Notes: generated from the letters alone by a model not told the origin. Shown: positions 1 through 8,231, counted from the first letter of the stretch. The stretch is 64,000 bases of DNA from Halobacterium zhouii (GCF_021249405.1 NZ_CP089593.1:1798001-1862000); one strand, 5' to 3'. Numbers and translations: made by a program.

Positions 1-9
1 TCCGGGTCC

Positions 10-912
10 TCAGACATCCTCGAAGGCCTCCGTGGAATCGTCGTCTTCCGTCGACTCGCTGCCGGCGTCCTCGGCCTCCTCGACCATCTCCTCCAGGGCC
101 GCGTCGTCGCCGAGCCACGAGTCGTCCTCCTCGAGCCACTGCTCCGCGGACTCCAGCGCGGGCGGTTCGCCCGTCACGAGCGTGTGCGACCCGAACCAGC
201 CGGATTTGGCCTCGACGTCCTCGAAGGCGGCGCTGCAGAACGGACACGACGGCTCTGTCAGCAGCGCCACGGACACCTCTTGCTCGCACTCGCCGCAGTC
301 CGCGACTCTGACACCCGCGCGGTTCGCCGCCGCGCGCAGTCGCTCGACGCGCTCCCGGCGGGCCGCCCCGCCCGCGAGCGCCGCCACCGACTCCCGCATC
401 GACAGCATCGTCGCCGCCACCGTCGTCACTTTGCCGCTCAGGCCGTCCGTCTCGTCGCGGAGATAGGACAGCACCTCCTCGAAGTTTTCGAACCCAGCGT
501 CCACCCGCGACTCGAGGTCCTCGACCGCTGCCGCGAGAGCCTCGTGGTCGTCCTCGAGGCTGCGCGCGGCTTCCGCCGCCGCACGCGTCTGTTCTTCGAG
601 GTCCTCGTGGTCGTGGTCCGCGTCGGCCTTCCCGTCGGCTTCCCGTTTCACCTGGATGACGCGCTCGCGCACGTCCTCGATCTTGTCGTCGAACCCGCGC
701 TCCGCGTCAACAATCCGCTCTTCGAGGTCCTCGACGTCCGTAGCGGTCGGTGTGTCAGTGTCACCCTCCGCCACCTCGCGGTACGCGGTGACGAGTCGCT
801 CCAGGAGGTCCTCCTCGTCGACGCCCAACTCCTCGGCTCGCTCCCCCAGCCACGCCGCGTCCGGCCCCGTGAGCCTCGCGGCGTCGACCGCGTCCGACGT
901 TCCGTCGGGCAT
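10..912 (-). CDS. Coiled-coil protein with C-terminal zinc ribbon, function unknown
   Basis: The protein has 300 residues. Residues about 18-48 form a short helical segment resembling the helices of small CopG-like DNA-binding proteins. Residues about 55-165 are heptad-rich and strongly acidic, consistent with a long coiled coil. A zinc-ribbon pattern follows, with Cys206, Cys209, Cys223 and Cys226 (CGEC and CPFC knuckles). The C-terminal tail is acidic. The start is supported by an AT-rich TATA-like box (ACTTAA on the plus strand, near 936-941) about 27 nt upstream, which fits a leaderless transcript. A nucleic-acid or protein-scaffold role is only an inference; I do not recognise a named family. 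Confidence 0.8.
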   Translation of the reverse strand: MPDGTSDAVDAARLTGPDAAWLGERAEELGVDEEDLLERLVTAYREVAEGDTDTPTATDVEDLEERIVDAERGFDDKIEDVRERVIQVKREADGKADADHDHEDLEEQTRAAAEAARSLEDDHEALAAAVEDLESRVDAGFENFEEVLSYLRDETDGLSGKVTTVAATMLSMRESVAALAGGAARRERVERLRAAANRAGVRVADCGECEQEVSVALLTEPSCPFCSAAFEDVEAKSGWFGSHTLVTGEPPALESAEQWLEEDDSWLGDDAALEEMVEEAEDAGSESTEDDDSTEAFEDV

Positions 913-979
913 TCACGCCGACTTTGTACGGGCGTGACTTAACCGTTCGGACAGGTTCGTCGGTGCCGGACAGCCACGC

Positions 980-1816
980 TCACCGGATCTTCCGCACGTC
1001 GCTCACGTCGAAGCCGGCGTCGTGTATCTCCGTCTCGAACTGCACGATGTCCTCGGCCTCGAGGCGGCTGAGCACGCCGCGGAACTCCCGCACGAACATC
1101 GTCCGCACGCGCTCGTTGCCGCCGCTCTCCCAGGAGAACTCTATCGTTCCGTCCACGGACGTCATCAGGCGCCCGAGCTGGTCGTCCGTGACCGCGCCCC
1201 GCGCGAGCAACAACAAGATTAGGCCGTCCCAGTCGCGGGCCGCCTTCCGCAGTCCCTTCAGCGTGAGCACCACGTCGCTGAACGACATGTCACTGCTACG
1301 AGCGCCGATGAGGTCCGACAGCGAGTCCACCACGACCAGGCTCTCGCTCGCGTGCTCGTCGAGGTAGTCCGCGAACGCGCCCAGCACCTCCCGGCGCTCG
1401 TCCTGCTGGCCGAGGTCCGTTATCTGCCGGTGCTCGCCCGAGTACCACTCTCGGGGCACCGGACTCAACTGGAAGAACTCCGGCGAGAGATCCTCGAACG
1501 TCACCGCCTCCAGGCCCGCCTCCACGATCTCCTCGTCCATCGAGAACGAGATCTCGCGCTGTAGTTCCGGTTCGTCGGCCGTGAACGAGACGTAGTGGAT
1601 CGACTCCGGCGCCCGCGCGTTCCCCTGGAGGTCGCCGTAGTGCAGGTCGAAGAGGTCCGCGTCGGCCTCCCGCAACCCATTCATCACCGTACTCGTGTAG
1701 AGGAACTCGCGTGCTCCGGCCCCCGCGTCCCCGGACAGCAACACCACACTGCCCTCCGGTGCGCCGCCCTCGATTCGGCCGTCCAGCCGCGAAATGCCGA
1801 ACGGAATCGTCGCCAT
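980..1816 (-). CDS. RecA-superfamily (KaiC/HTR-like) protein with degenerate P-loop
   Basis: The protein has 278 residues with the layout of the RecA/KaiC fold: an N-terminal 'IPFGISRLDGRIEGGAPEG' entry, a P-loop position at residues 29-37, and a hydrophobic strand ending in Asp (VVVDS) near residue 160 as Walker B. The P-loop reads GDAGAGARE, so the Lys and Thr/Ser of GxxGxGK[T/S] are missing. ATP hydrolysis is therefore doubtful. Similar haloarchaeal proteins are annotated as HTR-like. It lies just upstream of the coiled-coil gene on the same strand, 67 nt away. A second RecA-fold protein with an intact P-loop is encoded at 4520-5209. Confidence 0.8.
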   Translation of the reverse strand: MATIPFGISRLDGRIEGGAPEGSVVLLSGDAGAGAREFLYTSTVMNGLREADADLFDLHYGDLQGNARAPESIHYVSFTADEPELQREISFSMDEEIVEAGLEAVTFEDLSPEFFQLSPVPREWYSGEHRQITDLGQQDERREVLGAFADYLDEHASESLVVVDSLSDLIGARSSDMSFSDVVLTLKGLRKAARDWDGLILLLLARGAVTDDQLGRLMTSVDGTIEFSWESGGNERVRTMFVREFRGVLSRLEAEDIVQFETEIHDAGFDVSDVRKIR

Positions 1817-1914
1817 ACCCCGGCGTCACACGCAGAGTGCTTACGTCTTGTGCCGTGGTTGTGGGTCGTGTTTTGGTTCGAGTGGAAAGCTCCGGCAGCT
1901 CTCACAGTCCCACT

Positions 1915-2107
1915 TCTGCGAACACCCAGAAAGCCCCGGCCCTTTCAGTCCCACCCTACCGGCTGGCCAACCGGCCAACGGGAGGACTGAAAGGGGCGGC
2001 GGGCTACACGAACCCCGGCGATGTAAGCACCGTAGGGAGCGAAGCGACCGAGGCGCGCAGCGAGTCGCGGGAGTGTAGCCCGCCGGGGCTTTCTGGGTGG
2101 TCACAGA
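1915..2107. repeat. Palindromic two-hairpin intergenic element
   Basis: The ends are inverted repeats: 1915-1940 pairs with 2082-2107 (24 of 26 positions), including a perfect 18-bp core (1923-1940 with 2082-2099). Inside lie two more perfect pairings: 1941-1951 with 1984-1994, and 1999-2009 with 2073-2083. The 1951-1984 loop carries a smaller GGCC-rich palindrome. The whole could fold as a cruciform or as an RNA with two arms. No ORF in it looks real. It fills most of the 306-nt gap between the RecA-like gene and the beta-RFAP synthase gene. It could be a non-autonomous mobile element or a dispersed repeat; no clear target duplication was seen. Confidence 0.75.
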
Positions 2108-2122
2108 CGCAGGTCAGTCCCC

Positions 2123-3085
2123 TCACTCGACTAGGGCACCAACGTTTCGCGGTTCGACGACGCGGACATCGCCACCGACACCAGCAGCGTCGAGCGCGCT
2201 CCAGCCAGCATCTTCGGCAGCATCTGCTCGTGAGACATCAGTGACACCGTACACCACGGGCCCCCACGACGATTGACCCGCGCCCGTGACTGCGGGACTG
2301 GCGGTGAGTTCGTCGACGAGTGCGCCGGCGGGCGGGCGGTAGACGCCGCCCTGCTCGTCGGCGTACCACGCGCCGTTGAGCCGTCCGACTTCGGCGACGG
2401 CCGCGCCGAACGCGTCGACGTCGTCGGTCGCAATCGCAGGGAGGACGCGGCGGGTGACGGCGCCGGCGATGCGGTCCGCGAGCGCGCCGTCCGCTCGCTC
2501 CACGACCGAGCGCATGCTCTCCTCTTCTCCGCTCTCGGATTTCCCGGGGTCGGCGTCCGGGCACACGAGCACGAAGCGCCAGTCCTCGGGGACGGCGTGG
2601 CGGGCGGAGACCGGCGGAACGTCCCACTCGCCGCGCGCCGGGCGCTCGGTAGTGAATCGCTCCGTTGGGTGGCCGGCGTCGAGCACGAACCCGCCGGCTT
2701 CGAACGCCGCGACGCCGACGCCGCTGCGCCCGCCGCGGCCGAGTTCGGGCGCTCGCTCGCGGACCCGGGGGTCGCGGCCGTGAGCCCGCGCGACGGCGGT
2801 GAGCACCGCGAGCGCCAGCTGGGTGCCGGAGCCGAGGCCGACGTGCCGGGGGAGTTCCTCGCGAACGGTGACGTGCGCGCCGTCGACGCCGAGCAGGGCA
2901 CAGGCGCGCTCGGCGTGCTCGCGGGCGTTGTGGTGGTCGCAGACGACGGTGTCGGCCCGTTCGGCGTCCACGACGACGCGAGGTTCGTCGAGTGCGAGGC
3001 CGACGCTCCCGTACAGTCGGTCCCGGGAGAGCGAGAGGTTACAGAAGCCGACGTGGAGGCGACCGCCGGTCTCGACTCGAGCCAT
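2123..3085 (-). CDS. Beta-ribofuranosylaminobenzene 5'-phosphate synthase homologue (GHMP family)
   Basis: The protein has 320 residues from the ATG at 3085. Members of this family condense p-hydroxybenzoate or p-aminobenzoate with phosphoribosyl pyrophosphate, an early step of methanopterin-type cofactor synthesis. Visible features are an N-terminal strand 'GRLHVGFCNLS', the GHMP glycine-rich loop (GLGSGTQ, residues 83-89), and 'GRGGRSGVG' further on. A longer open frame exists upstream, but it overlaps the beta-propeller gene antiparallel in phase and lacks family similarity, so the internal ATG is preferred. Together with Mch (48428-49363) it suggests a pterin-linked C1 pathway, although haloarchaea are not methanogens. 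Confidence 0.88.
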   Translation of the reverse strand: MARVETGGRLHVGFCNLSLSRDRLYGSVGLALDEPRVVVDAERADTVVCDHHNAREHAERACALLGVDGAHVTVREELPRHVGLGSGTQLALAVLTAVARAHGRDPRVRERAPELGRGGRSGVGVAAFEAGGFVLDAGHPTERFTTERPARGEWDVPPVSARHAVPEDWRFVLVCPDADPGKSESGEEESMRSVVERADGALADRIAGAVTRRVLPAIATDDVDAFGAAVAEVGRLNGAWYADEQGGVYRPPAGALVDELTASPAVTGAGQSSWGPVVYGVTDVSRADAAEDAGWSALDAAGVGGDVRVVEPRNVGALVE

Positions 3086-3165
3086 GCGCGGAGTTCGACG
3101 CGCCACAGGAAGGTGGTTTCGTCGCTGGCAAACCTGCCCGGTATGGGAACGCCAGTTCGGGGCGG

Positions 3166-4077
3166 TCAGACCACTGCCAGCGAGCGGACGCCGTACGCGG
3201 TCCGGGCCACCTCGCTCACCGGAACCGACGCCACCGTCTCCGAGTTTCGTCCGTCGAAGCGGAGTATCGTACCGTCGTTCGCGCCGGCGTACACGATGTC
3301 GCCGTCGCTCGCCCACGAGACCACGAATCGCTCGCGACCACCAGGGTAGCGAACGCGCCGGAGGTCGCCGGGCGGGCCGGCGTACACTGCAGCGTCCGGC
3401 GGGTTCCATCGCGGCGGGGACGCGTTCACGCCGACGTACAGACGCTCGCCGACCGAGCACGTCTCTCGGCAGTACCGCCGCGTCCCCGTGTCGAGGCGGG
3501 TCCACGTTTCGCCCGCGTCGGTCGTGTAGAACGCACCGTCTCCGGTCCCCAGCACCCATTCACCGCGTGACCGAACGGCGACGTGGTGGACATCGTCGCG
3601 GCGCTGTGCGGCCTGCGGGTTCTCCTCCGCGGGGCCAGCGCTCCGCCACGTCCCGTCCTCGTCGCGGACCGCGAGGCCACCGACTTCGACGCCGACGAGC
3701 ACGCGGTCGCCGTCCGTCGCCAGCGTTCGCGCCCACGCGTCGTCGCGGAACGACGGGGTCGGCCAGCCCTCTCGAGATGCGAGGTCACAGAGGCCCTCAA
3801 GCGTGGTCCAGCCGTCTGTGCGTCGGTAGACGGTGAGCGGCCGGACGCCTGCGAGCAGATTCTCGCCCGGTTCGACGCTGTGCACGTCGGACATCGGCAG
3901 CGCACAGTGGCGCCACGTCTTCCCAGCGTCTGTCGACTCCAGTAGTCCGTCACTGGTCACAGCGTACGCCGTCCCCTCCGCCACCCGCACCGCTCGGACG
4001 TCCGCATCCAGGACCTGCGTCTCGTTGTCCAAGTCAACCCGATAGAGCCCGTCCGGGGTTGCAGCGAGCAGCAGCAC
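3166..4077 (-). CDS. BNR/sialidase-like beta-propeller protein
   Basis: The protein has 303 residues from a GTG start 2 nt after the stop of the upstream gene. Two Asp-box (BNR) motifs are visible, STDAGKTW at about residues 48-55 and TTDAGETW at about 185-192, along with regularly spaced short beta-strand repeats. This gives a WD40/BNR-type propeller of the kind annotated as glycosyl-hydrolase or photosystem II stability-factor-like. No signal peptide is present, so it is probably cytoplasmic and a binding platform rather than an enzyme. It is the third gene of a tight operon after a KaiC-like ATPase and a helical protein. Confidence 0.82.
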   Translation of the reverse strand: MLLLAATPDGLYRVDLDNETQVLDADVRAVRVAEGTAYAVTSDGLLESTDAGKTWRHCALPMSDVHSVEPGENLLAGVRPLTVYRRTDGWTTLEGLCDLASREGWPTPSFRDDAWARTLATDGDRVLVGVEVGGLAVRDEDGTWRSAGPAEENPQAAQRRDDVHHVAVRSRGEWVLGTGDGAFYTTDAGETWTRLDTGTRRYCRETCSVGERLYVGVNASPPRWNPPDAAVYAGPPGDLRRVRYPGGRERFVVSWASDGDIVYAGANDGTILRFDGRNSETVASVPVSEVARTAYGVRSLAVV

Positions 4078-4079
4078 GT

Positions 4080-4520
4080 TCAGCGACCGGAGAGGAACTC
4101 CGGTAGGCGGAGTCGCTCGAGGTCGTCCTTCGTGACCGAATCGAGGTCGATCTTCTCCAGTAACTCCGGCAGGTCGGTCCGGGAACTCGCCTCGGCCGTG
4201 AACCCGGATTCGCCGCCACCGCCCTGCTCGTAACTGATGAGTTTCGACCACACCGCGTCCTCTCTGGACGGGAAGTCACTGTCGAGGTCGTCGAGACCGC
4301 CAGACGCGAATTCCCGGTCGAGTTCCGCGGCGGAACTCTTCCCCTCGTCGTAGGCCATCTCCACGAGCGAGCGGCCCACGGCCGTGACCAGTTGGCGGTA
4401 CTCATCTGGGTTCTGTTCGCCGAGGACGGCGGCGACGCCGAGCGCGTACGCCCGCCACACGGCCTCCTCACGGTCCAGGTCATCCTCGCTCCAGTCAGTC
4501 GACAGCGTCTCCTCGTACAT
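4080..4520 (-). CDS. Conserved helical acidic protein of KaiC-like operon, function unknown
   Basis: The protein has 146 residues, predicted all-alpha and acidic, with no cysteines, signal peptide or membrane segment. The start ATG overlaps the TGA stop of the KaiC-like gene (TGATG), which implies translational coupling. The stop is followed 2 nt later by the GTG of the propeller gene. The middle segment (about residues 90-115) is Gly/Ser-rich and looks like a linker between an N-terminal helical domain and a C-terminal helical tail. I do not recognise the family. Its position suggests it works with the KaiC-like ATPase. Confidence 0.75.
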   Translation of the reverse strand: MYEETLSTDWSEDDLDREEAVWRAYALGVAAVLGEQNPDEYRQLVTAVGRSLVEMAYDEGKSSAAELDREFASGGLDDLDSDFPSREDAVWSKLISYEQGGGGESGFTAEASSRTDLPELLEKIDLDSVTKDDLERLRLPEFLSGR

Positions 4521-5209
4521 CAGTCTGGCCTGACCTTCCGGCTCGGGTCGACCTGCAGTCCCGACCCCGTGAACGTCACGTCGCGGATGTCACAGTCGAT
4601 GTTCGTGCCGCGCATCTTCACCACCTGGACGCCCCGAGTCATCCCGCCGCCCTCGAGGAAGTTGTGGAGGAAGACGACGCCGTGTGCGAGGTAATGCTCC
4701 TCTGCGTACGCCGTCGGGTCGGTCATCTCGGAGACGAGGACGACGGTCGCGTCGGTCTGTTTCAGGCCCGTGACGAAGTGGGTCACTTCCGTGTCGGTGC
4801 CGTCGGTGAAGTGGTCGAGGAGCATCGTCGAGTCCACCACCACGCGGTCGTAGTCCTCCTGGCGGATCATCGACGCGAGACGGGCGGAGAGGCCACTCTC
4901 CCGGCCGTACTTCGCGAGCGACTGGCGGGAGCGGTCCCGGGTGAGATTCAGGAACGTGAACCGGTCAGTGCTCGTCGCGCGCTCGAACCCGAAGTCGTAA
5001 CTCGACATGTCCTCGACGAGTTCGTTACGCGTCTCGTGCATCGTCACGTACAACACGTCCTCGCCGTTCCGAATGGCGTCGGTGACGAACTGCGAGGCGA
5101 GCGTCGTCTTCCCGCTGCCCGGCGGCCCGCTCAGCGTGTAGAGTCGGCGCGCCGGAAGTCCACCGTCGAGCATCGAGTCCAGCCCGGCGACGCCAGTTGA
5201 GACCCTCAT
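4520..5209 (-). CDS. KaiC-like RecA-superfamily ATPase
   Basis: From the ATG at 5209 the protein has 229 residues; an in-frame ATG at 5224 would add five. It opens with the KaiC/RadA hallmark 'STGVAGLDSMLDGGLP', followed by an intact Walker A (GPPGSGKTT, residues 28-36) and a Walker B-like strand (RVVVDS). This is a single ATPase domain, unlike cyanobacterial KaiC with two. In archaea such proteins are linked to signalling and archaellum or gas-vesicle regulation, but the partner here is unknown. It leads a three-gene operon with a helical protein and a beta-propeller. Confidence 0.88.
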   Translation of the reverse strand: MRVSTGVAGLDSMLDGGLPARRLYTLSGPPGSGKTTLASQFVTDAIRNGEDVLYVTMHETRNELVEDMSSYDFGFERATSTDRFTFLNLTRDRSRQSLAKYGRESGLSARLASMIRQEDYDRVVVDSTMLLDHFTDGTDTEVTHFVTGLKQTDATVVLVSEMTDPTAYAEEHYLAHGVVFLHNFLEGGGMTRGVQVVKMRGTNIDCDIRDVTFTGSGLQVDPSRKVRPD

Positions 5210-5277
5210 CGAGCGAGCGAACACAGTCCGGACGTAAAGCAGTTCAGGGTCGAACCACCGAGTGCGCGGCGACGAAG

Positions 5278-5685
5278 TTACCGGGGGTCGTCTGTCTCGG
5301 TCGAGTGCACGCGGACCAGGACGCTACTCCCGGCCTCCCCCAGGACCTCCGCGTCCTCGCGGCGGTCGAGAGCGTCCTTGTCTGCCTCGTGGAGTCGCCG
5401 CGTGACGACGCGGCTGCCGTCGCTCGAGACGATGTCCCCCACCTTCACGAGGTCGTTCGGTTCGAGGTATTCGTAGACCGAAAACAGGCCCTCGACGTTC
5501 CGAGTCGTCACCGTCCCGATTGTGGTCGTGCCGGGGGCTTGCCCTTCGAGTGTCGCCTTCGATATCTCGACGCCCTGCCCGAACTTCTGGGACATCGCCG
5601 GGAGCACGCTCTGCTGGGTCTCCTCGGAGGGCCTGGTCTCCGTCGACCGGATCTCCAGTCGGAACGCACGGTCTCGACCACCCAT
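5278..5685 (-). CDS. Haloarchaeal conserved protein, function unknown
   Basis: The protein has 135 residues from the ATG at 5685. It is mostly predicted beta-strand, hydrophilic and acidic, without signal or membrane segments. A longer frame runs upstream to 5937, but the ATG at 5685 sits about 30 nt below a clear TATA box (5714-5724), which fits a leaderless start. It is transcribed toward the KaiC-like gene with a 68-nt gap and may be co-transcribed with it. The family is not recognised. Confidence 0.72.
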   Translation of the reverse strand: MGGRDRAFRLEIRSTETRPSEETQQSVLPAMSQKFGQGVEISKATLEGQAPGTTTIGTVTTRNVEGLFSVYEYLEPNDLVKVGDIVSSDGSRVVTRRLHEADKDALDRREDAEVLGEAGSSVLVRVHSTETDDPR

Positions 5686-5713
5686 GCTTCGACCGTACGT
5701 GTGCGTCCGCTCA

Positions 5714-5724
5714 TTTGAATATTT
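5714..5724 (-). promoter_or_regulatory. TATA box of the 5278-5685 gene
   Basis: On the minus strand the motif reads AAATATTCAAA, in an AT-rich island within GC-rich DNA. It lies about 29-39 nt upstream of the ATG at 5685. That spacing matches leaderless haloarchaeal promoters. Confidence 0.5.
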
Positions 5725-5882
5725 GGCAGCCGTGCTGACAGTATTGTTATGGGTGCCCTCATATGGCAGCGGTCGCGCTCGCGTCAACGGGCAAACTGGC
5801 CGGATGTGCGGCGAATCAGACACTCGATGGTGAATCCAGAATAGTGACTGAGGGGCAACACTTATGATAGGAGAGTGTGTTA

Positions 5883-6341
5883 ATGACAAACATGACTGGT
5901 GGTGGCCTAAGTGACCTGGGCCGAATCGACTCTCCACGAAGCACCACCCCTTCCGAGGACGGCCCGCACGCCATCCTCACGCTCGACCCCGTCTTCGACG
6001 CGCTCGCCCATCCAGAACGTCGATTCTTCCTCTACGCCCTGCACGCCGGCCCGGAGCGAACGCTCGAGGAACTCGCCCAACAGTTGACCGACTGGCGGGA
6101 GGAACGGCAGGACGGCGACGCCGGACGGAACGCCGAGCAAACGTATCTCTCGCTGTACCACACCCACGTCCCGAAACTCGAGGCGTGTGACGTCGTCGAA
6201 CTCGACGACGACACCGGCGTCGTTACCCACGGCTCGAACGCCGACAAGGCACTCGCGGCGCTCGCGGGCGCCGTACAGGGCATCGAACAGTTCGAGAACG
6301 ACGCCATCCGGTCTCCGGGCGAGAAGATGCCGGAGACGTAA
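5883..6341 (+). CDS. Winged-helix transcriptional regulator, DUF7344-type
   Basis: The protein has 152 residues from the ATG at 5883; a GTG at 5877 and a second ATG at 5892 are alternatives. The central 'LDPVFDALAHPERRFFLYAL' segment, followed by 'TLEELAQQL' and a helix ending before an acidic beta-wing, is the pattern of the haloarchaeal winged-helix family of short cytosolic proteins. The N-terminal 30 residues are low-complexity and probably disordered. It is divergent from the preceding gene across an AT-richer 197-nt gap. Its target is unknown. Confidence 0.8.
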   Translation: MTNMTGGGLSDLGRIDSPRSTTPSEDGPHAILTLDPVFDALAHPERRFFLYALHAGPERTLEELAQQLTDWREERQDGDAGRNAEQTYLSLYHTHVPKLEACDVVELDDDTGVVTHGSNADKALAALAGAVQGIEQFENDAIRSPGEKMPET

Positions 6342-6362
6342 CACCCAGTTGATTGACCGCGA

Positions 6363-6569
6363 ATGGAACCACGCCACCAGAACGACCTCGAGAACGCCGG
6401 CGCGACGGTCCTCGAGCGCCGTGGCGACGACCGGGTCGGCGAGTACACGGTCGAGTTCGACGGGTCCTTCGACGAACTCGAATCGAGGACCGAACACCGG
6501 TACAAATGCGGAGGACACACCTACGAGGACGAGAATGGCCGTCGCTACATCGTGACAGCGCTCGAGTAA
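6363..6569 (+). CDS. Small conserved acidic protein, function unknown
   Basis: The protein has 68 residues, with alternating strand-like segments ('YTVEFDGSFDELESR', 'RRYIVTALE') and one Cys. It starts 21 nt after the stop of the winged-helix gene on the same strand, so the two are probably one transcript. There is no membrane segment. It is too short to assign; a small alpha/beta output domain is possible. Confidence 0.6.
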   Translation: MEPRHQNDLENAGATVLERRGDDRVGEYTVEFDGSFDELESRTEHRYKCGGHTYEDENGRRYIVTALE

Positions 6570-6601
6570 CCGGTCCGACCGACACCGTCAGAAATCGAGA
6601 G

Positions 6602-6672
6602 TGGGCCCGCCGAGATTCGAACTCGGGTCCGACGCACCCCATGCGCCGAGGATACCGCTACCCCACGGCCCC
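6602..6672 (-). tRNA. tRNA-Pro (anticodon GGG)
   Basis: The 71-nt gene (no encoded CCA) folds as a cloverleaf. The acceptor is GGGGCCG/CGGGCCC with discriminator A at 6602, the D stem is GGG/CCT, and the anticodon stem is GGCGC/GCGTC with loop ATGGGGT (anticodon GGG). The T arm is CCGAG-TTCGAAT-CTCGG. One acceptor pair is mismatched (G4 opposite G69). An AT-rich 'CCTTAATGCC' about 30 nt upstream on the minus strand may be its TATA element. No intron is visible. Confidence 0.93.
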
Positions 6673-6757
6673 ACACGCGTCCAAATGTGGGTTCGGGCAT
6701 TAAGGCCTTCGCTTTCCCCGGATAGTAGACCGACCGAGAGCGGGGTCTCCTGTACGC

Positions 6758-7651
6758 TCACACCAGGACGCGCTCCAGGTCGACGACAGTCCCCGACTCC
6801 GCGCCGGGGTCGCCGACGAGGCGACCGAGGCAGACCACCGAACCGTTCGGTGTGAAACACGCCACCAGCGCGTCGCGTTCGGCGTCGTCCGCGTCCAGCA
6901 CGCCGGGCGCGTACACCGGCGCGCCCTCAGCGACTTCCCGGGCCGCCGACTCCGCGATGGTCACCGACGGGAGGTGTGTGAGTGCGCGCTCGGCCGGCGA
7001 CACCACGTCGCGGAGCGCGGCCTCGGGGTCGCCGCTGGGTGGTTCGGTGTCGTCCTCGTCGCGCCACCACGCCAGCGCGTCCGCGAGGTCCTGGAACGTG
7101 CGGAGGTCGGTGTCGTCGAACGGCGTGGTCGCCGTCCGCCGGAGGTGACCCATGTGCGCGCCCGTGCCGAGCGCCCGCCCGAGGTCGTGGCAGAGCTTCC
7201 GGACGTAGGTGCCGGACTCACAGCGGATGCGGAGGAGCGCCTGCCGGTCCCGGATTTCGAGCACGTCGAGGTCGTAGACGGTTCGCACGCGGAGGCGGCG
7301 CGCGACAGCGGACTTGCGCGGCGGCTTCTGGTAGAGGGCGCCCTCGAACTCAGCGACCACGGACTCGAGGGCGACGGGCGCGTCGCCGTGGAGTTCGAGG
7401 ACGGCGACGTACTCCTTCGGGCCCTCCAGGAGCGCCGGCGCGAGTCGCGTCGCGGTGCCCGTCAGCACGGGTAGACAGCCGGTAACCTTCGGGTCGAGCG
7501 TGCCGGCGTGCGCGGCCTTCTCGACTCCAAGCATGTCCCTGATCCACGCCGACACCTGGTGGGCCGACGGTCCCGGCGGCTTGTCGAGGTTGAGCACGCC
7601 GAACTCGATGACGTCTTCGGGGTCGCGGTTCTCGGGCGCGTCGCGTAGCAT
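6758..7651 (-). CDS. cbf5: Cbf5/TruB RNA-guided pseudouridine synthase
   Basis: The protein has 297 residues and is the catalytic subunit of archaeal H/ACA RNPs, converting uridines in rRNA (and tRNA U55) to pseudouridine. The N-terminal 'GVLNLDKPPGPSAHQVSAW' and 'AAHAGTLDPKVTGCLPV' (catalytic Asp53) are diagnostic. The C-terminal ~90 residues match a PUA domain. The start chosen is the ATG at 7651, one base after the cmk stop, rather than an upstream in-frame start inside cmk. It is the last gene of the DUF106-cmk-cbf5 block. Confidence 0.96.
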   Translation of the reverse strand: MLRDAPENRDPEDVIEFGVLNLDKPPGPSAHQVSAWIRDMLGVEKAAHAGTLDPKVTGCLPVLTGTATRLAPALLEGPKEYVAVLELHGDAPVALESVVAEFEGALYQKPPRKSAVARRLRVRTVYDLDVLEIRDRQALLRIRCESGTYVRKLCHDLGRALGTGAHMGHLRRTATTPFDDTDLRTFQDLADALAWWRDEDDTEPPSGDPEAALRDVVSPAERALTHLPSVTIAESAAREVAEGAPVYAPGVLDADDAERDALVACFTPNGSVVCLGRLVGDPGAESGTVVDLERVLV

Positions 7652-7652
7652 C

Positions 7653-8231
7653 TCAGAACTCGTAGTCGACGTTCTCGATGGGCGCGGGCCCCTCGTCACT
7701 CGACGGTTCGTAGGAGTCGACGGCGTACAACACGATGTCGGTGACCGCGTCGGGCCCCCAGCGCGCGGTGTTCACGGAGAGGTCGTAGATGGTGAGGTCG
7801 TCGAAGTCGATGCCGTAGTACTCCGCGTAGCGCGCGGTCTCGGACTCCTCGCGTTTCTCGGTCTCGGCGCGCGCGGCGGCCGGCGTCTTCTCCTCGCGTT
7901 CCGCGATGCGGCGCGCGCGAACGCCCAGCGGCGCGTCCAGCCAGATCTTGATGTCGGCGTACTCGCCCGCCATCCACCCCGCGAGCCGGGATTCGAGGAC
8001 GACGTCGTCGCGGTCCCGCGCGGTCTCGCGGAGCTGCCGGTCGAGGTCCCTGTCTATCTGGGGGTCCTCCTCGGCGAGTTCGTTGAACTCCTCCAGGGAG
8101 AGGTCGCGTTCGTCGGCGAGACTCCGGAAGATGTCGCCGCCCGAGATGTGCTCGTAGTCGAGGTGGTCCGCGAGCGCGGACGCGGACGTGCTCTTCCCGC
8201 TCCCCGGCGGCCCGGAGATGGTGATCAACAT
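7653..8231 (-). CDS. cmk: Cytidylate kinase, archaeal type
   Basis: The protein has 192 residues and phosphorylates CMP/dCMP in pyrimidine salvage. It begins directly with the P-loop (GPPGSGKST, residues 7-15) and carries the archaeal Cmk signature 'ISGGDIFR'. The length is typical of the short archaeal family. A possible TATA element (near 8255-8266) lies between it and the structured element upstream. The stop is 1 nt from the cbf5 start, so the two are almost certainly co-translated. Confidence 0.95.
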   Translation of the reverse strand: MLITISGPPGSGKSTSASALADHLDYEHISGGDIFRSLADERDLSLEEFNELAEEDPQIDRDLDRQLRETARDRDDVVLESRLAGWMAGEYADIKIWLDAPLGVRARRIAEREEKTPAAARAETEKREESETARYAEYYGIDFDDLTIYDLSVNTARWGPDAVTDIVLYAVDSYEPSSDEGPAPIENVDYEF

